Shown here: one piece after another, positions 17,786 to 26,360 of the stretch
Layout: the number at the start of each line of letters is the position of its first letter
Numbering within the stretch: the first letter of the stretch is position 1
From: Flavobacterium sp. MFBS3-15
Lineage (GTDB): Bacteria; Bacteroidota; Bacteroidia; Flavobacteriales; Flavobacteriaceae
DNA length: 64,000 bases
NCBI RefSeq assembly: GCF_026107645.2
Contig: NZ_JAPCHV010000011.1
Coordinates: 1-64,000, forward strand
Direction of reading: 5' to 3'
The notes under the pieces: model-generated
Databases searched by the model: none
Seen by the model: the letters and a program-made list of their open reading frames with translations, nothing else
Told to the model about the DNA's origin: nothing
Translations under genes and position numbers: made by a program

Positions 17786-18011
17786 ATTTTTTCCTCAATT
17801 GGGCGTGGGCATCCTCTACAGATATGAAGTCGGCCTTATTTTCGGAAGCGATGCGTTCGTCAAGGATTGCTTTGGCGGCATCAGGAAGTTCGTAATCATC
17901 TTCTGTTTCTTCCAAATCCTTATGTTTTGATTTGATTTGGTTCCATTCATCAATTGGTATTACAACCGCAGTCGTATTCCCATGGCTATCTGATATATAT
18001 TGAATTTTCAT
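17775..18011 (-). CDS. Antitoxin of the RelE/ParE pair
   Basis: The 78-residue protein begins MKIQYISDSHGNTTAVVIPIDEW, a segment like the N-terminal DNA-binding/dimerisation part of Phd/YefM-like antitoxins, and continues with an acidic helical C-terminal part suited to wrapping the toxin. The ATG at 18011 is chosen over upstream starts because the protein then begins at the conserved beta strand. It precedes and overlaps the toxin gene by 11 bases, and probably represses the shared promoter. Confidence 0.8.
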   Translation of the reverse strand: MKIQYISDSHGNTTAVVIPIDEWNQIKSKHKDLEETEDDYELPDAAKAILDERIASENKADFISVEDAHAQLRKKYGL

Positions 18012-18054
18012 GGCAAATATTTTTATCAAATGTACAAAATTTGTATTGAGATTT

Positions 18055-18093
18055 AAACCAAAAAAACCTGCCACTTTACAGCGACAGGGTTCT
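18055..18093 (-). terminator. Repeated terminator, copy 2
   Basis: AACCTGCC...GACAGGGTT stem with one or two imperfect pairs, followed by a T run on the minus strand. It ends the lipoprotein gene at 18115. It is the same sequence family as the hairpins at 17447 and 19050. Confidence 0.7.
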
Positions 18094-18114
18094 TCCTGAA
18101 TTCTTATTCTTTTC

Positions 18115-18996
18115 TTACTCGTAATAATAAAAAGTTTCGCTGTCACGCATATTTTCAAATATTGTCCCTTCGGCTTTTGAATATGTTATATAACCTGAAT
18201 CATTGAAGCTGTTTTCAAAGGTTATATAACTTGTGGAAGGTGTTGGAGTAGTTGTCACGACATATCGTTTTAAATAATAATTGTTGTTTTCGGTAATATT
18301 AATACGGGAGTCATCCGAAATAAAAAAAAGGTTGTTGAGCTCATTGATAGTTTTTAACTGATTGGCTGGCATGGTAATGCCGTAATATTCAAAATTCACT
18401 GTCGATGATTCCTCGGTAGCGACAAAATCCCATTGCTCCAGTTTGTCATTTTGATAGATCATTCCATCATATTGGATGTGCCCAAGGGAGTTAACGGGGA
18501 TAGTCTGCGTGTATTGAGTCATGGGTTGGTTAGTGTCAGGGTCGTACGGGGTCTGCGTAATACTGCCAGTGTTATAAACATATTTCTTTATACTTGAGCC
18601 CGCGTTTAACGTTCCTGATGCATAAAATATATTTTGACTCTCAATGATGCGGCTTTCAGCATCAAAAATTTCGGTAGTCTTACTCCAAAGACTTTCGTTT
18701 ACCCATATTTCCGAGATATGTGTGTTAGTTGCGTATGTATGAGCTATGCGCATAGCTATATTTCCGGATATGTCAAACGTAGTATCGGCTACCACTTTAT
18801 GTCCTTCAAAGTATTGTACATTTTTTTTGCTGCCTTCAACATTGTTGTCATAGGCTTCTTTGGTAGGAATATATTTAATTGTTTTTACTAATTCTAGGGA
18901 AGTGTCCTGGGCATTATTTGTTGTTGCATTGTCATCGGAACAGCCTGTAAATACTCCGGCAATAGCTAGGGCGGCAAGTAATAGCGTTTTTTTCAT
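18115..18996 (-). CDS. Lipoprotein of unknown function
   Basis: The 293-residue protein has a lipoprotein signal peptide: a basic start, a hydrophobic stretch and the lipobox AGVFTGC with the Cys at residue 19, followed by SDDNAT. The Ser/Asp after Cys fits surface-exported lipoproteins of Bacteroidota. The rest is predicted beta-rich with many Tyr, Asn and Thr and no recognisable domain. It is flanked by two copies of the repeated terminator. Confidence 0.7.
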   Translation of the reverse strand: MKKTLLLAALAIAGVFTGCSDDNATTNNAQDTSLELVKTIKYIPTKEAYDNNVEGSKKNVQYFEGHKVVADTTFDISGNIAMRIAHTYATNTHISEIWVNESLWSKTTEIFDAESRIIESQNIFYASGTLNAGSSIKKYVYNTGSITQTPYDPDTNQPMTQYTQTIPVNSLGHIQYDGMIYQNDKLEQWDFVATEESSTVNFEYYGITMPANQLKTINELNNLFFISDDSRINITENNNYYLKRYVVTTTPTPSTSYITFENSFNDSGYITYSKAEGTIFENMRDSETFYYYE

Positions 18997-19049
18997 GGTA
19001 GTGGTTTTTGTAGTAGATGGATTAATAACTGAAAGGTTGCGTATGAAAC

Positions 19050-19086
19050 CAAAAAAACCCTGCCATTCTAAAACGGCAGGGTTCTT
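19050..19086 (-). terminator. Repeated terminator, copy 3 (end of pnp)
   Basis: AACCCTGCC/GGCAGGGTT perfect stem followed on the minus strand by seven T residues, 24 bases beyond the pnp stop. Stem and flanks match copies 1 and 2. Confidence 0.8.
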
Positions 19087-19109
19087 CCTGAATTAACCTT
19101 AAAAAGTAA

Positions 19110-21437
19110 TTAAGATTCTTGTGGCTCTCCGCCATTATCTTCGTTACGTGGCTCGCGTGGGCCATCGTTCCTTCTTTCTTCCCTTGGGCCACGGTCGCGG
19201 GAGTTCCTGTCGTCCCTTCCACGATTATCGCGTCCGCCGCCACGGTTATCGCGTCCGCCACGGTCGCTGCCTTCGCGAGGCCCGCGGTTTTCACGCTGTG
19301 GAGCATTCTCATCCCTTGGAGGCCTTGGCAAAAGCGCTTTCCTTGATACTTTCTCCTTGCGTGTCTTAGGGTCGATGCCGATGTACTTCACATCAAACAC
19401 GTCGCCCATGTTCACCACGTCGGTTACGTTCTCGGTGCGCGCCCAGTCAAGTTCGCTTACGTGAAGCAATACTTCGTTGCCAGGAGCATCCATATATTCC
19501 ACTACCGCGCCGAAATCAAGCAGCTTGATCACTTTTACGCTGTAGGTTTCGCCAACCTGCGGCTTGAATATGATTGAGTCGATTTTGTTCAGTACCATCT
19601 GGATTCCTTCCGGGCTTGTACCAAGGATTTCCACTTCGCCCTGCTCGTCCACCTCGTTGATAACGATGGTTGTGCCTGAGGCCTTCTGTAGTTCCTGGAT
19701 AACTTTTCCGCCCGGACCGATAAGCGCGCCGATAAACGCACCCGGAATGGTAACTTTAATGATCTTAGGAGCGTGGCGTTTCACATCTTCCCTTGGTGTG
19801 TCAAGCACTTCTGTCAGCTTGCCAAGGATGTGAAGGCGGCCTTCACGGGCCTGGTTAAGGGCCTGCTCCATGATTTCATATTTAAGTCCTTCGATCTTGA
19901 TGTCCATCTGGCATGCAGTGATACCTTCTGATGTACCGGTTACTTTAAAGTCCATGTCGCCAAGGTGGTCTTCGTCACCAAGGATGTCTGAAAGCACAGC
20001 CCAACGGCCTGTAGCATCGTCAGAGATAAGTCCCATGGCAATACCCGATACCGGCCTTGTCATTTTGATACCTGCATCCATTAGCGCCAGTGTACCGGCA
20101 CATACGGTAGCCATTGAAGAGGAACCGTTCGATTCCAGTACTTCAGATACTACACGTACGGTATATGGCGTCTCAGCAGGAATCATGTTTTTAAGTGCAC
20201 GCTGTGCAAGGTTACCGTGCCCTACTTCACGCCTCGATGTTCCGCGAAGCGGTTTTGCTTCACCCGTAGAGAACGGGGGGAAGTTGTAGTGCAGGTAAAA
20301 ACGCTCCTCGCCTTGTTCTGTAGGGCGGTCAATAATGTTCGCCTCACGTGATGTACCAAGCGTTACTGTAGCAAGCGCCTGTGTTTCACCCCTTGTGAAA
20401 AGGGAAGAACCGTGTGTTGAAGGAAGGTAATCCACCTCACACCATATCGGGCGTATTTCGTTGGTTTTCCTTCCGTCAAGGCGTGTGCCTTTATCAAGGA
20501 TAACGTTACGTACAGCTTCTTTGTTGACTTTAGAAAGGTATTTGCTGATAAGGTCGCCGTTTTCAAGCAGCTCATCTTCAGTAAACAATGCCTTTACTTC
20601 TTCCTTTACAGCAGCAAATTTCTCAGAACGCTCGTGCTTTGCAGAGCCTTCGCTGGCAATTGCAAAGTACTTATCGTAAGCAAGTTCTTTTACTTTGGCA
20701 AGGATAGCATCGTCGTTGCGCTCTTCTTCATAAGTCCTTACTTCTTTTTTGCCTGCAGCTGCCTGAAGCCTTTCCTGTGCGGCAATCTGTACTTTAATGG
20801 CTTCGTGGGCAAATTTAATGGCCTCGATCATTTCCAGTTCAGATATCTCCTTCATTTCGCCTTCCACCATCGCGATAGAGTCCATAGAAGCGCCGATCAT
20901 CATGTCGATGTCAGACTCTTCAAGCTGGGCTTTGCTCGGGTTAATGATGAACTCTCCGTTGATCCTCGCTACACGAACTTCAGAGATAAGTGTTGCAAAA
21001 GGAATATCGGAAAGTGCCAGGGCCGCAGAAGCAGCCAGTCCGGCAAGCGCATCGGGCATAACGTCGTCATCGTGCGACATAAGCTGGATCATTACCTGCG
21101 TTTCGGCATGATAATCTTTAGGGAAAAGCGGACGCAATACGCGGTCTACAAGGCGCATGGTAAGGATCTCACCGTCGCTTGGCCTTGCCTCGCGCTTAAA
21201 GAAGCCGCCGGGAAAACGTCCTGCGGCTGCAAATTTTTCACGGTAGTCCAGTGTCAAAGGCAAAAAGTCGATGCCGGGGCTTGCTGTGCGGGCAGAAACC
21301 ACAGTAGCAAGCAGCATCGCATTGCCCATTTGTACTACTACCGAACCATCGGCTTGTTTGGCAAGTTTGCCTGTCTCGATCGAGATGCTTCGTCCATCTC
21401 CCAGATCGATGATCTCTTTAATTACGTTAGGGATCAT
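19110..21437 (-). CDS. pnp: Polyribonucleotide nucleotidyltransferase (PNPase)
   Basis: The 775-residue exoribonuclease degrades RNA 3' to 5' using phosphate. It has a first RNase PH domain (about 10-140), a helical linker, a second RNase PH domain (about 320-540 with [23 protein letters not shown]), a KH domain around [19 protein letters not shown] and an S1 domain (about 635-705). After the S1 domain comes a 70-residue disordered tail of RG, RD and DNRG units that the E. coli enzyme does not have. It lies downstream of rpsO on the same strand, the classical arrangement, although a terminator separates them. Confidence 0.97.
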   Translation of the reverse strand: MIPNVIKEIIDLGDGRSISIETGKLAKQADGSVVVQMGNAMLLATVVSARTASPGIDFLPLTLDYREKFAAAGRFPGGFFKREARPSDGEILTMRLVDRVLRPLFPKDYHAETQVMIQLMSHDDDVMPDALAGLAASAALALSDIPFATLISEVRVARINGEFIINPSKAQLEESDIDMMIGASMDSIAMVEGEMKEISELEMIEAIKFAHEAIKVQIAAQERLQAAAGKKEVRTYEEERNDDAILAKVKELAYDKYFAIASEGSAKHERSEKFAAVKEEVKALFTEDELLENGDLISKYLSKVNKEAVRNVILDKGTRLDGRKTNEIRPIWCEVDYLPSTHGSSLFTRGETQALATVTLGTSREANIIDRPTEQGEERFYLHYNFPPFSTGEAKPLRGTSRREVGHGNLAQRALKNMIPAETPYTVRVVSEVLESNGSSSMATVCAGTLALMDAGIKMTRPVSGIAMGLISDDATGRWAVLSDILGDEDHLGDMDFKVTGTSEGITACQMDIKIEGLKYEIMEQALNQAREGRLHILGKLTEVLDTPREDVKRHAPKIIKVTIPGAFIGALIGPGGKVIQELQKASGTTIVINEVDEQGEVEILGTSPEGIQMVLNKIDSIIFKPQVGETYSVKVIKLLDFGAVVEYMDAPGNEVLLHVSELDWARTENVTDVVNMGDVFDVKYIGIDPKTRKEKVSRKALLPRPPRDENAPQRENRGPREGSDRGGRDNRGGGRDNRGRDDRNSRDRGPREERRNDGPREPRNEDNGGEPQES

Positions 21438-21549
21438 AAAATTTAATTCTTTTGATTAAACAATGGGTTTAGTTGTTGTGTTGTTGTTGTAGTTGTATGG
21501 AACCCAATGAAAAACCAAAACTTTTTCTGCGCAATATGTAAAAAACAAA

Positions 21550-21573
21550 AAGAGGCGCGCGGGCACCTCTTCT
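21550..21573 (-). terminator. Terminator after rpsO
   Basis: AAGAGG...CCTCTT with additional GC pairs inside, followed by TTTTTG on the minus strand, 9 bases beyond the rpsO stop. It should limit read-through into pnp. Confidence 0.7.
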
Positions 21574-21581
21574 CATTTCGA

Positions 21582-21851
21582 TTATTTCCTGATGTTTAGT
21601 TCTTTGATAATCTCGCGATACCTGTTGATATCTTTCTTTTTCAGGTAGTCAAGCAGGCTCCTCCTTTTACCTACCAGCTTCACAAGCGAACGCTCTGTGT
21701 TGTAGTCGTGGCGGTTTTTCTTAAGGTGGCCTGTTAGGTGGTTAATCCTGAATGTGAACAGCGCGATTTGTCCCTCGGCTGAACCTGTGTTAGCTTCTGC
21801 TCCGCCGTGCTTGGCGAAAATTTCTGCTTTTACTTCTTTAGTTAAGTACAT
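21582..21851 (-). CDS. rpsO: 30S ribosomal protein S15
   Basis: The 89-residue protein has the S15 signature: GSAEGQIALFTFRINHLTGHLKKNRHDYNTERSLVKLVGKRRSLLDYLKK, with the HD/LV residues that bind the 16S rRNA junction. Length equals the bacterial standard. A strong promoter (TTG, 19 bases, TACCTTTG) lies about 53 bases upstream. It is followed by pnp. Confidence 0.98.
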   Translation of the reverse strand: MYLTKEVKAEIFAKHGGAEANTGSAEGQIALFTFRINHLTGHLKKNRHDYNTERSLVKLVGKRRSLLDYLKKKDINRYREIIKELNIRK

Positions 21852-21903
21852 GCTAATATTACTAAAATGATTATTATGTATTCGGGTCTTTCCCGATTGG
21901 GTG

Positions 21904-21933
21904 CAAAGGTAATCAAAATATTTACACGTGCAA
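21904..21933 (-). promoter_or_regulatory. rpsO promoter
   Basis: On the minus strand TTG, 19 bases, TACCTTTG is a perfect match to the Bacteroidota housekeeping consensus. It leaves a leader of roughly 45 bases in which S15 autoregulation could act. Confidence 0.75.
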
Positions 21934-22042
21934 GGGTTGAATTGTTATAAAAGTTTCAGGTTTCAGGTTTCAGGTTGCCACTCATGCTCAATAAGTTGCC
22001 GTTGTATTGCCGGGCTGAACTTTCAAAAAAACTTTAAACAAA

Positions 22043-22498
22043 TCAAAATAGCTTCGCTACTTCTTGGTTCACAAACTCCAGGAACCTTTCGTCCAGGTCT
22101 GTAAACGGATCCAGCACGCCTGAGTCGATATCAATCTGGCCGATGGTTTCGCCATTCACGAAAAGCGGCACCACGATTTCCGACTTAACCGAAATGCTGC
22201 ATGCAATGTAATTATCCTGTGCACTCACGTCCGGTACTACAAAATTTTGATTCGATACCGCTACCTGTCCGCAGATGCCTTTTCCGAATGGGATGACAGT
22301 ATGGTCGGTCGGTTCCCCTGCATACGGCCCCAGGATAAGCTCTTCCTTTTCACCGTTACGGAAGTAAAAGCCCACCCAGTCATAATGGTCGATGTGTTCT
22401 TTTAAAAGATGGCACAGCTGTAATAGCTTTTCATCACGAAGGGTATCAGTGTGGTGCAATATATCGGTCACCTTTGGTTTCAGTTCTTCAAATGTCAT
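22043..22498 (-). CDS. GAF domain protein of the free-methionine-R-sulfoxide reductase type
   Basis: The 151-residue single GAF domain matches the YebR/fRMsr family: DWVGFYF, LGPYAGEP, IPFGKGICGQVA, then NYIACSISVKSEIVVPLFVNGETIGQIDIDS and FTDLDERFLE. fRMsr enzymes reduce free methionine-R-sulfoxide using conserved cysteines. Two are present here (C76 and C100, matching Cys94 and Cys118 of the E. coli enzyme), but the position of E. coli Cys84 is Asp/His. It may therefore use a different resolving thiol, or only bind ligand. It is divergent from the XrtF gene, and a TACTTTTG -7 element lies about 23 bases upstream. Confidence 0.8.
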   Translation of the reverse strand: MTFEELKPKVTDILHHTDTLRDEKLLQLCHLLKEHIDHYDWVGFYFRNGEKEELILGPYAGEPTDHTVIPFGKGICGQVAVSNQNFVVPDVSAQDNYIACSISVKSEIVVPLFVNGETIGQIDIDSGVLDPFTDLDERFLEFVNQEVAKLF

Positions 22499-22552
22499 GG
22501 CGTTAAAATCTTTAGTAAGGCAAAAGTATCCATTAAAGTTGTTCGGTTTTCC

Positions 22553-22562
22553 ATATTTTTGT
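22553..22562 (+). promoter_or_regulatory. -7 element for the XrtF gene
   Basis: TATTTTTG, a perfect TAnnTTTG, ends about 18 bases before the XrtF ATG. No good TTG is seen at the usual -33 distance. Confidence 0.4.
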
Positions 22563-22579
22563 TAAAAACTAAACTGCCA

Positions 22580-23533
22580 ATGGGCGTCCTCCGGAACAAC
22601 AGGCCTCTTTTTCTGTTTCTCATAAAGTTTGCAGGCAGCTACCTGCTGCTTTCGGTACTGTATTGGGCATATCTCAGCCGGTATGATGCCGAAGCGTTTG
22701 AGCCCGACGGGATGACTACACTTGTTGCGGAGCAGGCATCGGCATTTGTTAACCTGATAGGGGAGGAGTCGCATATCAAAAAGCATCCCGGGCAGGCTGC
22801 CTGGATGTTTTATGTGAATGATAAACGGGTTGCGCGTATCGTTGAGGGTTGCAACGCGGTAAGCGTAATAGCTTTATTCGCCGCATTTATTATCGCCTTC
22901 TCTACCACATTCAGGCGAACCTCGCTTTACATACTAATGGGTATAGCGCTATTGCATATCCTTAATATAATCAGGGTAGGGTTGTTGGGTGTCGGGCTTT
23001 ACTATTATAAGGAAAAGGGACCGTTACTGCACGATATTATCTTCCCGTTGTTCATTTACGGGGTGGTGGTTGTGCTTTGGGTTGCCTGGGTAATGAAGTT
23101 GTCTGTAATCAAGGTTAAAAACGTAAATGCCCTTTTAGGGGCATTCGGGTTGTTTGTACTGCTGGTTCTTGTACGCTTTTACGAAGAAACATTGTTTTAC
23201 GATCCCCTGCTGCCGTTCTTTAAGCGGGAGGGTAAAGAACTTCCGGACTATGATAGCCTGAAGCTTTTCCTTGGATTGGCTTTCCGGTATGGGCTGAATA
23301 CATTATTATCGCTGGGCGTTATCTGGCTTGCATTTAAGGACAAGGCGATTATTCGGCTTGCCGCAATATTATATGGTGTGCTCTTTGCAGTGCTGTGCAC
23401 GGTTTTATTTATCGGCCTAAATGCCGAAAAACCCAACCTGCTGCTGATTTTCTATGTACGGCGTTTCCTGATACAGCCGTTGCTGCTGCTGTTGTTGCTT
23501 CCTGCGTTTTTTTACCAGAAGCGGATGAAATAA
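22580..23533 (+). CDS. xrtF: Exosortase XrtF fused to the exosortase F system-associated membrane protein
   Basis: The 317-residue membrane protein has two parts. Residues 1-175 are an exosortase: catalytic Cys91 in VEGCNAVSV, Arg132 in LNIIRVGLL and His151 in LLHDIIFP, among several transmembrane helices. Residues from about 183 to 317 match what is normally a separate XrtF-associated protein, with VRFYEETLFYDPLLPFF, YDSLKLFLGLAFRYGLNTLLSLGVIWL and FYVRRFLIQPLLLLLLLPAFFYQ. The frame continues through the junction (about 23090-23130) without a stop. Exosortases process C-terminal sorting signals at the inner membrane. The ATG at 22580 is chosen because earlier in-frame codons overlap the divergent GAF gene. 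Confidence 0.88.
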   Translation: MGVLRNNRPLFLFLIKFAGSYLLLSVLYWAYLSRYDAEAFEPDGMTTLVAEQASAFVNLIGEESHIKKHPGQAAWMFYVNDKRVARIVEGCNAVSVIALFAAFIIAFSTTFRRTSLYILMGIALLHILNIIRVGLLGVGLYYYKEKGPLLHDIIFPLFIYGVVVVLWVAWVMKLSVIKVKNVNALLGAFGLFVLLVLVRFYEETLFYDPLLPFFKREGKELPDYDSLKLFLGLAFRYGLNTLLSLGVIWLAFKDKAIIRLAAILYGVLFAVLCTVLFIGLNAEKPNLLLIFYVRRFLIQPLLLLLLLPAFFYQKRMK

Positions 23534-23569
23534 TTTTCTTCCAAATTTCACGTTATCAACATAAATGCA

Positions 23570-23577
23570 TAATTTTG
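23570..23577 (+). promoter_or_regulatory. -7 element with little or no leader
   Basis: TAATTTTG matches TAnnTTTG. It ends only 6 bases before the ATG of the Cys/His-rich protein, so the transcript would start at or almost at the start codon. Confidence 0.4.
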
Positions 23578-23583
23578 CCTCGT

Positions 23584-24012
23584 ATGCAAATAAAAAAGTA
23601 CATAAGCGCGCTTCTCACAATGCTCATATTGGTATCCAGTATGGGGCTGGCGCTCAATGTACATTATTGCCATGGCAGAATATCTTCCGTTGCTTTTGCT
23701 TATAAGAAAGCCGAATCGTGCAACGGCCACAAGAGTGAGAAGAAAGCTCATGCCTGTGGCGTAGAAAAAGACTCCCATAAAAAATGCTGCAAAGACGACC
23801 TGGTTAAGCTTAAGGATACCAAGTCTGACAATGTAATTACAAAATCACTCCAGCTCGATTTGGGGGCTTTCTGCCTGGCAGAGGAGTGGAACCCGCAAAC
23901 CCTTTACAGCGCAGCTACGCTTCCTGTTATAAAAGACACCCCGTCTTTTTACTGCGAATCCAATGCGCCACCGCTCTACAGGCTTTATTGCCAATATATT
24001 TTCTACGCCTAA
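23584..24012 (+). CDS. HYC_CC_PP family periplasmic protein
   Basis: The 142-residue protein has a signal peptide or membrane anchor (about 1-26), then the motifs that give the family its name: HYC (in NVHYCHG), CC (in KKCCKDD) and PP (in NAPPLY). Between HYC and CC is a stretch full of His, Cys and Lys (CNGHKSEKKAHACGVEKDSHKK), a plausible soft-metal site. The family's function is not established. It stands immediately before a TonB receptor and an HMA-domain protein, so handling of copper or a similar metal is a reasonable inference. The start at 23584 gives the signal peptide directly. Confidence 0.82.
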   Translation: MQIKKYISALLTMLILVSSMGLALNVHYCHGRISSVAFAYKKAESCNGHKSEKKAHACGVEKDSHKKCCKDDLVKLKDTKSDNVITKSLQLDLGAFCLAEEWNPQTLYSAATLPVIKDTPSFYCESNAPPLYRLYCQYIFYA

Positions 24013-24078
24013 AGTTCAATGTTTTTACAACCTCCGGATCTTCGGAGTAATCTTAAGTATTAACATTAAACTTTTTTT

Positions 24079-26328
24079 ATGCGTAATTTATTCATCTATA
24101 TATTCCTGATGGCTGCCGGATACATGCAGGCACAGGTAAACCTAACCGGTACTGTGGTCGACGAAAATAGCCAGCCCATGCCGGGAGCGTCCGTTTATTG
24201 GCTGCAGCCACAGGACGATATTTTGTCGACAGTAACTTCAGAGGACGGCACATTTTCGTTGCGCTACTCAACCGAAACCGATAAGCTTATCATCAGCTAC
24301 ATTGGTTATAAGACGGATACCCTGAGTGTACCTGCTCCAAGACAGGTGTTCCACAAAATGACTCCTGACGAAGGTCAGCAGCTTAATGAAGTTGTGGTAG
24401 AAAAAACCCGCAGGAGTCTCGAGCATTCGCGCGTTCAGACTACTAATGTATCGACTATGAGCCATAAGGAGCTACTGAAGGCTGCCTGCTGCAACATTGC
24501 CGAAAGCTTCGAGACCAATCCTTCCATTGATGCCAGCTTTTCCGATGCCCTTACCGGCAGCCGCCAGATAAAGATGCTCGGGCTTACCAGCCCGTACCTG
24601 TTAATAGCCGAGGAAAATATCCCGTCAGTACGTGGTGCATCGCAGGCCTATGGGCTTTCATTTGTGCCTGGCACATGGGTCAACAGTATCCAGATAACCA
24701 AGGGCGCAGGGCCGGTTGTCAATGGGTACGAAAGTATTTCAGGCCAAATCAATTATGACCTCATTAAGCCTGCCGACGACATCCCGTTCTTTCTTAATGC
24801 TTATGGCTCAACCGACAGCCGCTTTGAATTGAATACCCATTTCAATAAGAAATTTTCTGATAAATGGAGCAGCAGCCTGTTTGTGCACGGCAATGCCCGT
24901 GTTGGCAAGAACGACATGAACGATGACGGTTTTCTGGACAACCCGCTTGCAAAGCAAATCAATGTGATGAACCGCTGGCAGTACAATGATGCCGAAAAGG
25001 GCTGGGTGAGTTTCATCAACCTGCGGTATATGCGGGACGAGAGGCAGGCAGGCGAAGTGGATTTTGACCCGGATCGTGATAAATTCACAACCAACCACTG
25101 GGGGTCTGAAATCAATACTGACAAAGTGGACGCCTCGGCCAAGCTGGGCTACGTATTTCCGGATATGCCTTTCCAAAGCATTGGCCTTCAAACCTCGTTC
25201 AACTGGCACAATCAGGAATCCTACTTTGGATTCAAAACCTATGATATCGACCAAAAGAGTGTATACTCGAACCTCGTGTTCAGCTCGATCATTGATAACA
25301 CCATGAACAAATTCACTACCGGGCTTAACTTTACTTATGACAGCTATGGAGAATTTGTAAATGTAACCGACTTTAGCAGGAGAGATAATTCCGTTGGGGC
25401 TTTTTTTGAGTATAACTACGACAATGCCAACGATTTCAGCATTATCCTGGGTGGGCGTTTTGATGTTCATAACCGCCTCGGCTCGTTCTTCACGCCGCGT
25501 ATGCACCTGCGTTACAATCCATGGGAGGGAGGTACCTTCAGGGCGTCTGCCGGAAGGGGTAAAAGGGCGGCGAACATTTTTGCCGAAAACCAGGCGTTCT
25601 TTGGCAGTTCCCGTTCAATGAATATTTTGGGTACAGGAGGCAAGCTGTACGGCCTTGACCCTGAAATTGCATGGAACTATGGTGTAAGCTTCATCCAGAG
25701 CTTCCCGTTATTCAATAAAAATGCGGAATTTGTGGTAGACTTCTACCGTACCGATTTCCAAAACCAGGTGGTAGTAGATGTATTCGGTTCGCCGCAGGAA
25801 GTAAATTTCTACAATCTTGATGGCAAGTCGTTCGCCAACAGCCTTCAGGTGGAACTAAACTACGAAATCACGCACCACTTCAACATCCGTACGGCTTACA
25901 AATATTACGACATCCAGACCGATTATGCTTCAGTCGGGACACAGGAAAGGCCATTGCAGGCCAAGCACAGGTTCTTTACCAACGTTGCCTATGAGACCCA
26001 CGTGAAAGAAGGCGGCCGCCAATGGAAGTTCGACTTTACCTACAACTGGATGGGCAAACAGCGCTTACCGAATACAGCATCTAACCCTGGAGAGTACCGG
26101 ATGGGATACTATTCGCCGTCCTTCTCGCTGATGAATGCACAGGTTACGCGCAGCTTCTCGAGCGTATTTGAGATGTATGTAGGTGCCGAAAATCTTGGTA
26201 ATTACCAGCAGAAAAAAGCAATTATCGGTAATGATGACCCTTTTGGCCCGTATTTTGACAGTTCCATTATCTATGCGCCGATATTCGGGCAGATGTACTA
26301 TGCCGGATTGCGTTTCAAGATCAATTAA
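24079..26328 (+). CDS. TonB-dependent receptor of the metal cassette
   Basis: The 749-residue protein has a signal peptide (about 1-19), carboxypeptidase-like domain (about 20-92), TonB-box-like segment LNEVVVEKT (about 102-110), plug domain and a beta-barrel ending YYAGLRFKIN. The plug contains an adjacent cysteine pair (C137, C138 in LLKAACCNIAESFETN), unusual in oxidised outer-membrane proteins and suited to metal contact. The gene lies 66 bases after the HYC_CC_PP gene and 32 bases before the HMA gene, so the three probably form one transcript ended by the terminator at 26721. Substrate is inferred from neighbours. Confidence 0.92.
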   Translation: MRNLFIYIFLMAAGYMQAQVNLTGTVVDENSQPMPGASVYWLQPQDDILSTVTSEDGTFSLRYSTETDKLIISYIGYKTDTLSVPAPRQVFHKMTPDEGQQLNEVVVEKTRRSLEHSRVQTTNVSTMSHKELLKAACCNIAESFETNPSIDASFSDALTGSRQIKMLGLTSPYLLIAEENIPSVRGASQAYGLSFVPGTWVNSIQITKGAGPVVNGYESISGQINYDLIKPADDIPFFLNAYGSTDSRFELNTHFNKKFSDKWSSSLFVHGNARVGKNDMNDDGFLDNPLAKQINVMNRWQYNDAEKGWVSFINLRYMRDERQAGEVDFDPDRDKFTTNHWGSEINTDKVDASAKLGYVFPDMPFQSIGLQTSFNWHNQESYFGFKTYDIDQKSVYSNLVFSSIIDNTMNKFTTGLNFTYDSYGEFVNVTDFSRRDNSVGAFFEYNYDNANDFSIILGGRFDVHNRLGSFFTPRMHLRYNPWEGGTFRASAGRGKRAANIFAENQAFFGSSRSMNILGTGGKLYGLDPEIAWNYGVSFIQSFPLFNKNAEFVVDFYRTDFQNQVVVDVFGSPQEVNFYNLDGKSFANSLQVELNYEITHHFNIRTAYKYYDIQTDYASVGTQERPLQAKHRFFTNVAYETHVKEGGRQWKFDFTYNWMGKQRLPNTASNPGEYRMGYYSPSFSLMNAQVTRSFSSVFEMYVGAENLGNYQQKKAIIGNDDPFGPYFDSSIIYAPIFGQMYYAGLRFKIN

Positions 26329-26360
26329 TTATAATGTAAGAACCTCTAACAACTATTTAT

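Noticed and set aside
17492..18011. The toxin-antitoxin pair as a novel defence system
   Set aside because: It has the usual size, order and overlap of a RelE/ParE-type pair; nothing beyond that is unusual.
20634..21446. A 270-codon plus-strand frame opposite pnp
   Set aside because: It is antisense to the clearly real PNPase gene, and its sequence has no family features.
22580..23533. XrtF fusion as an obvious sequencing error
   Set aside because: The frame runs through the junction without stop codons or homopolymer runs and both halves keep their conserved residues. An error cannot be ruled out without reads, so it is kept as a finding.
24808..25506. A 232-codon minus-strand frame opposite the second TonB receptor, and similar ones opposite the porin (27306-28058) and miaB (37035-37805)
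   Set aside because: All are antisense to well supported genes and show the low-complexity composition of shadow frames.
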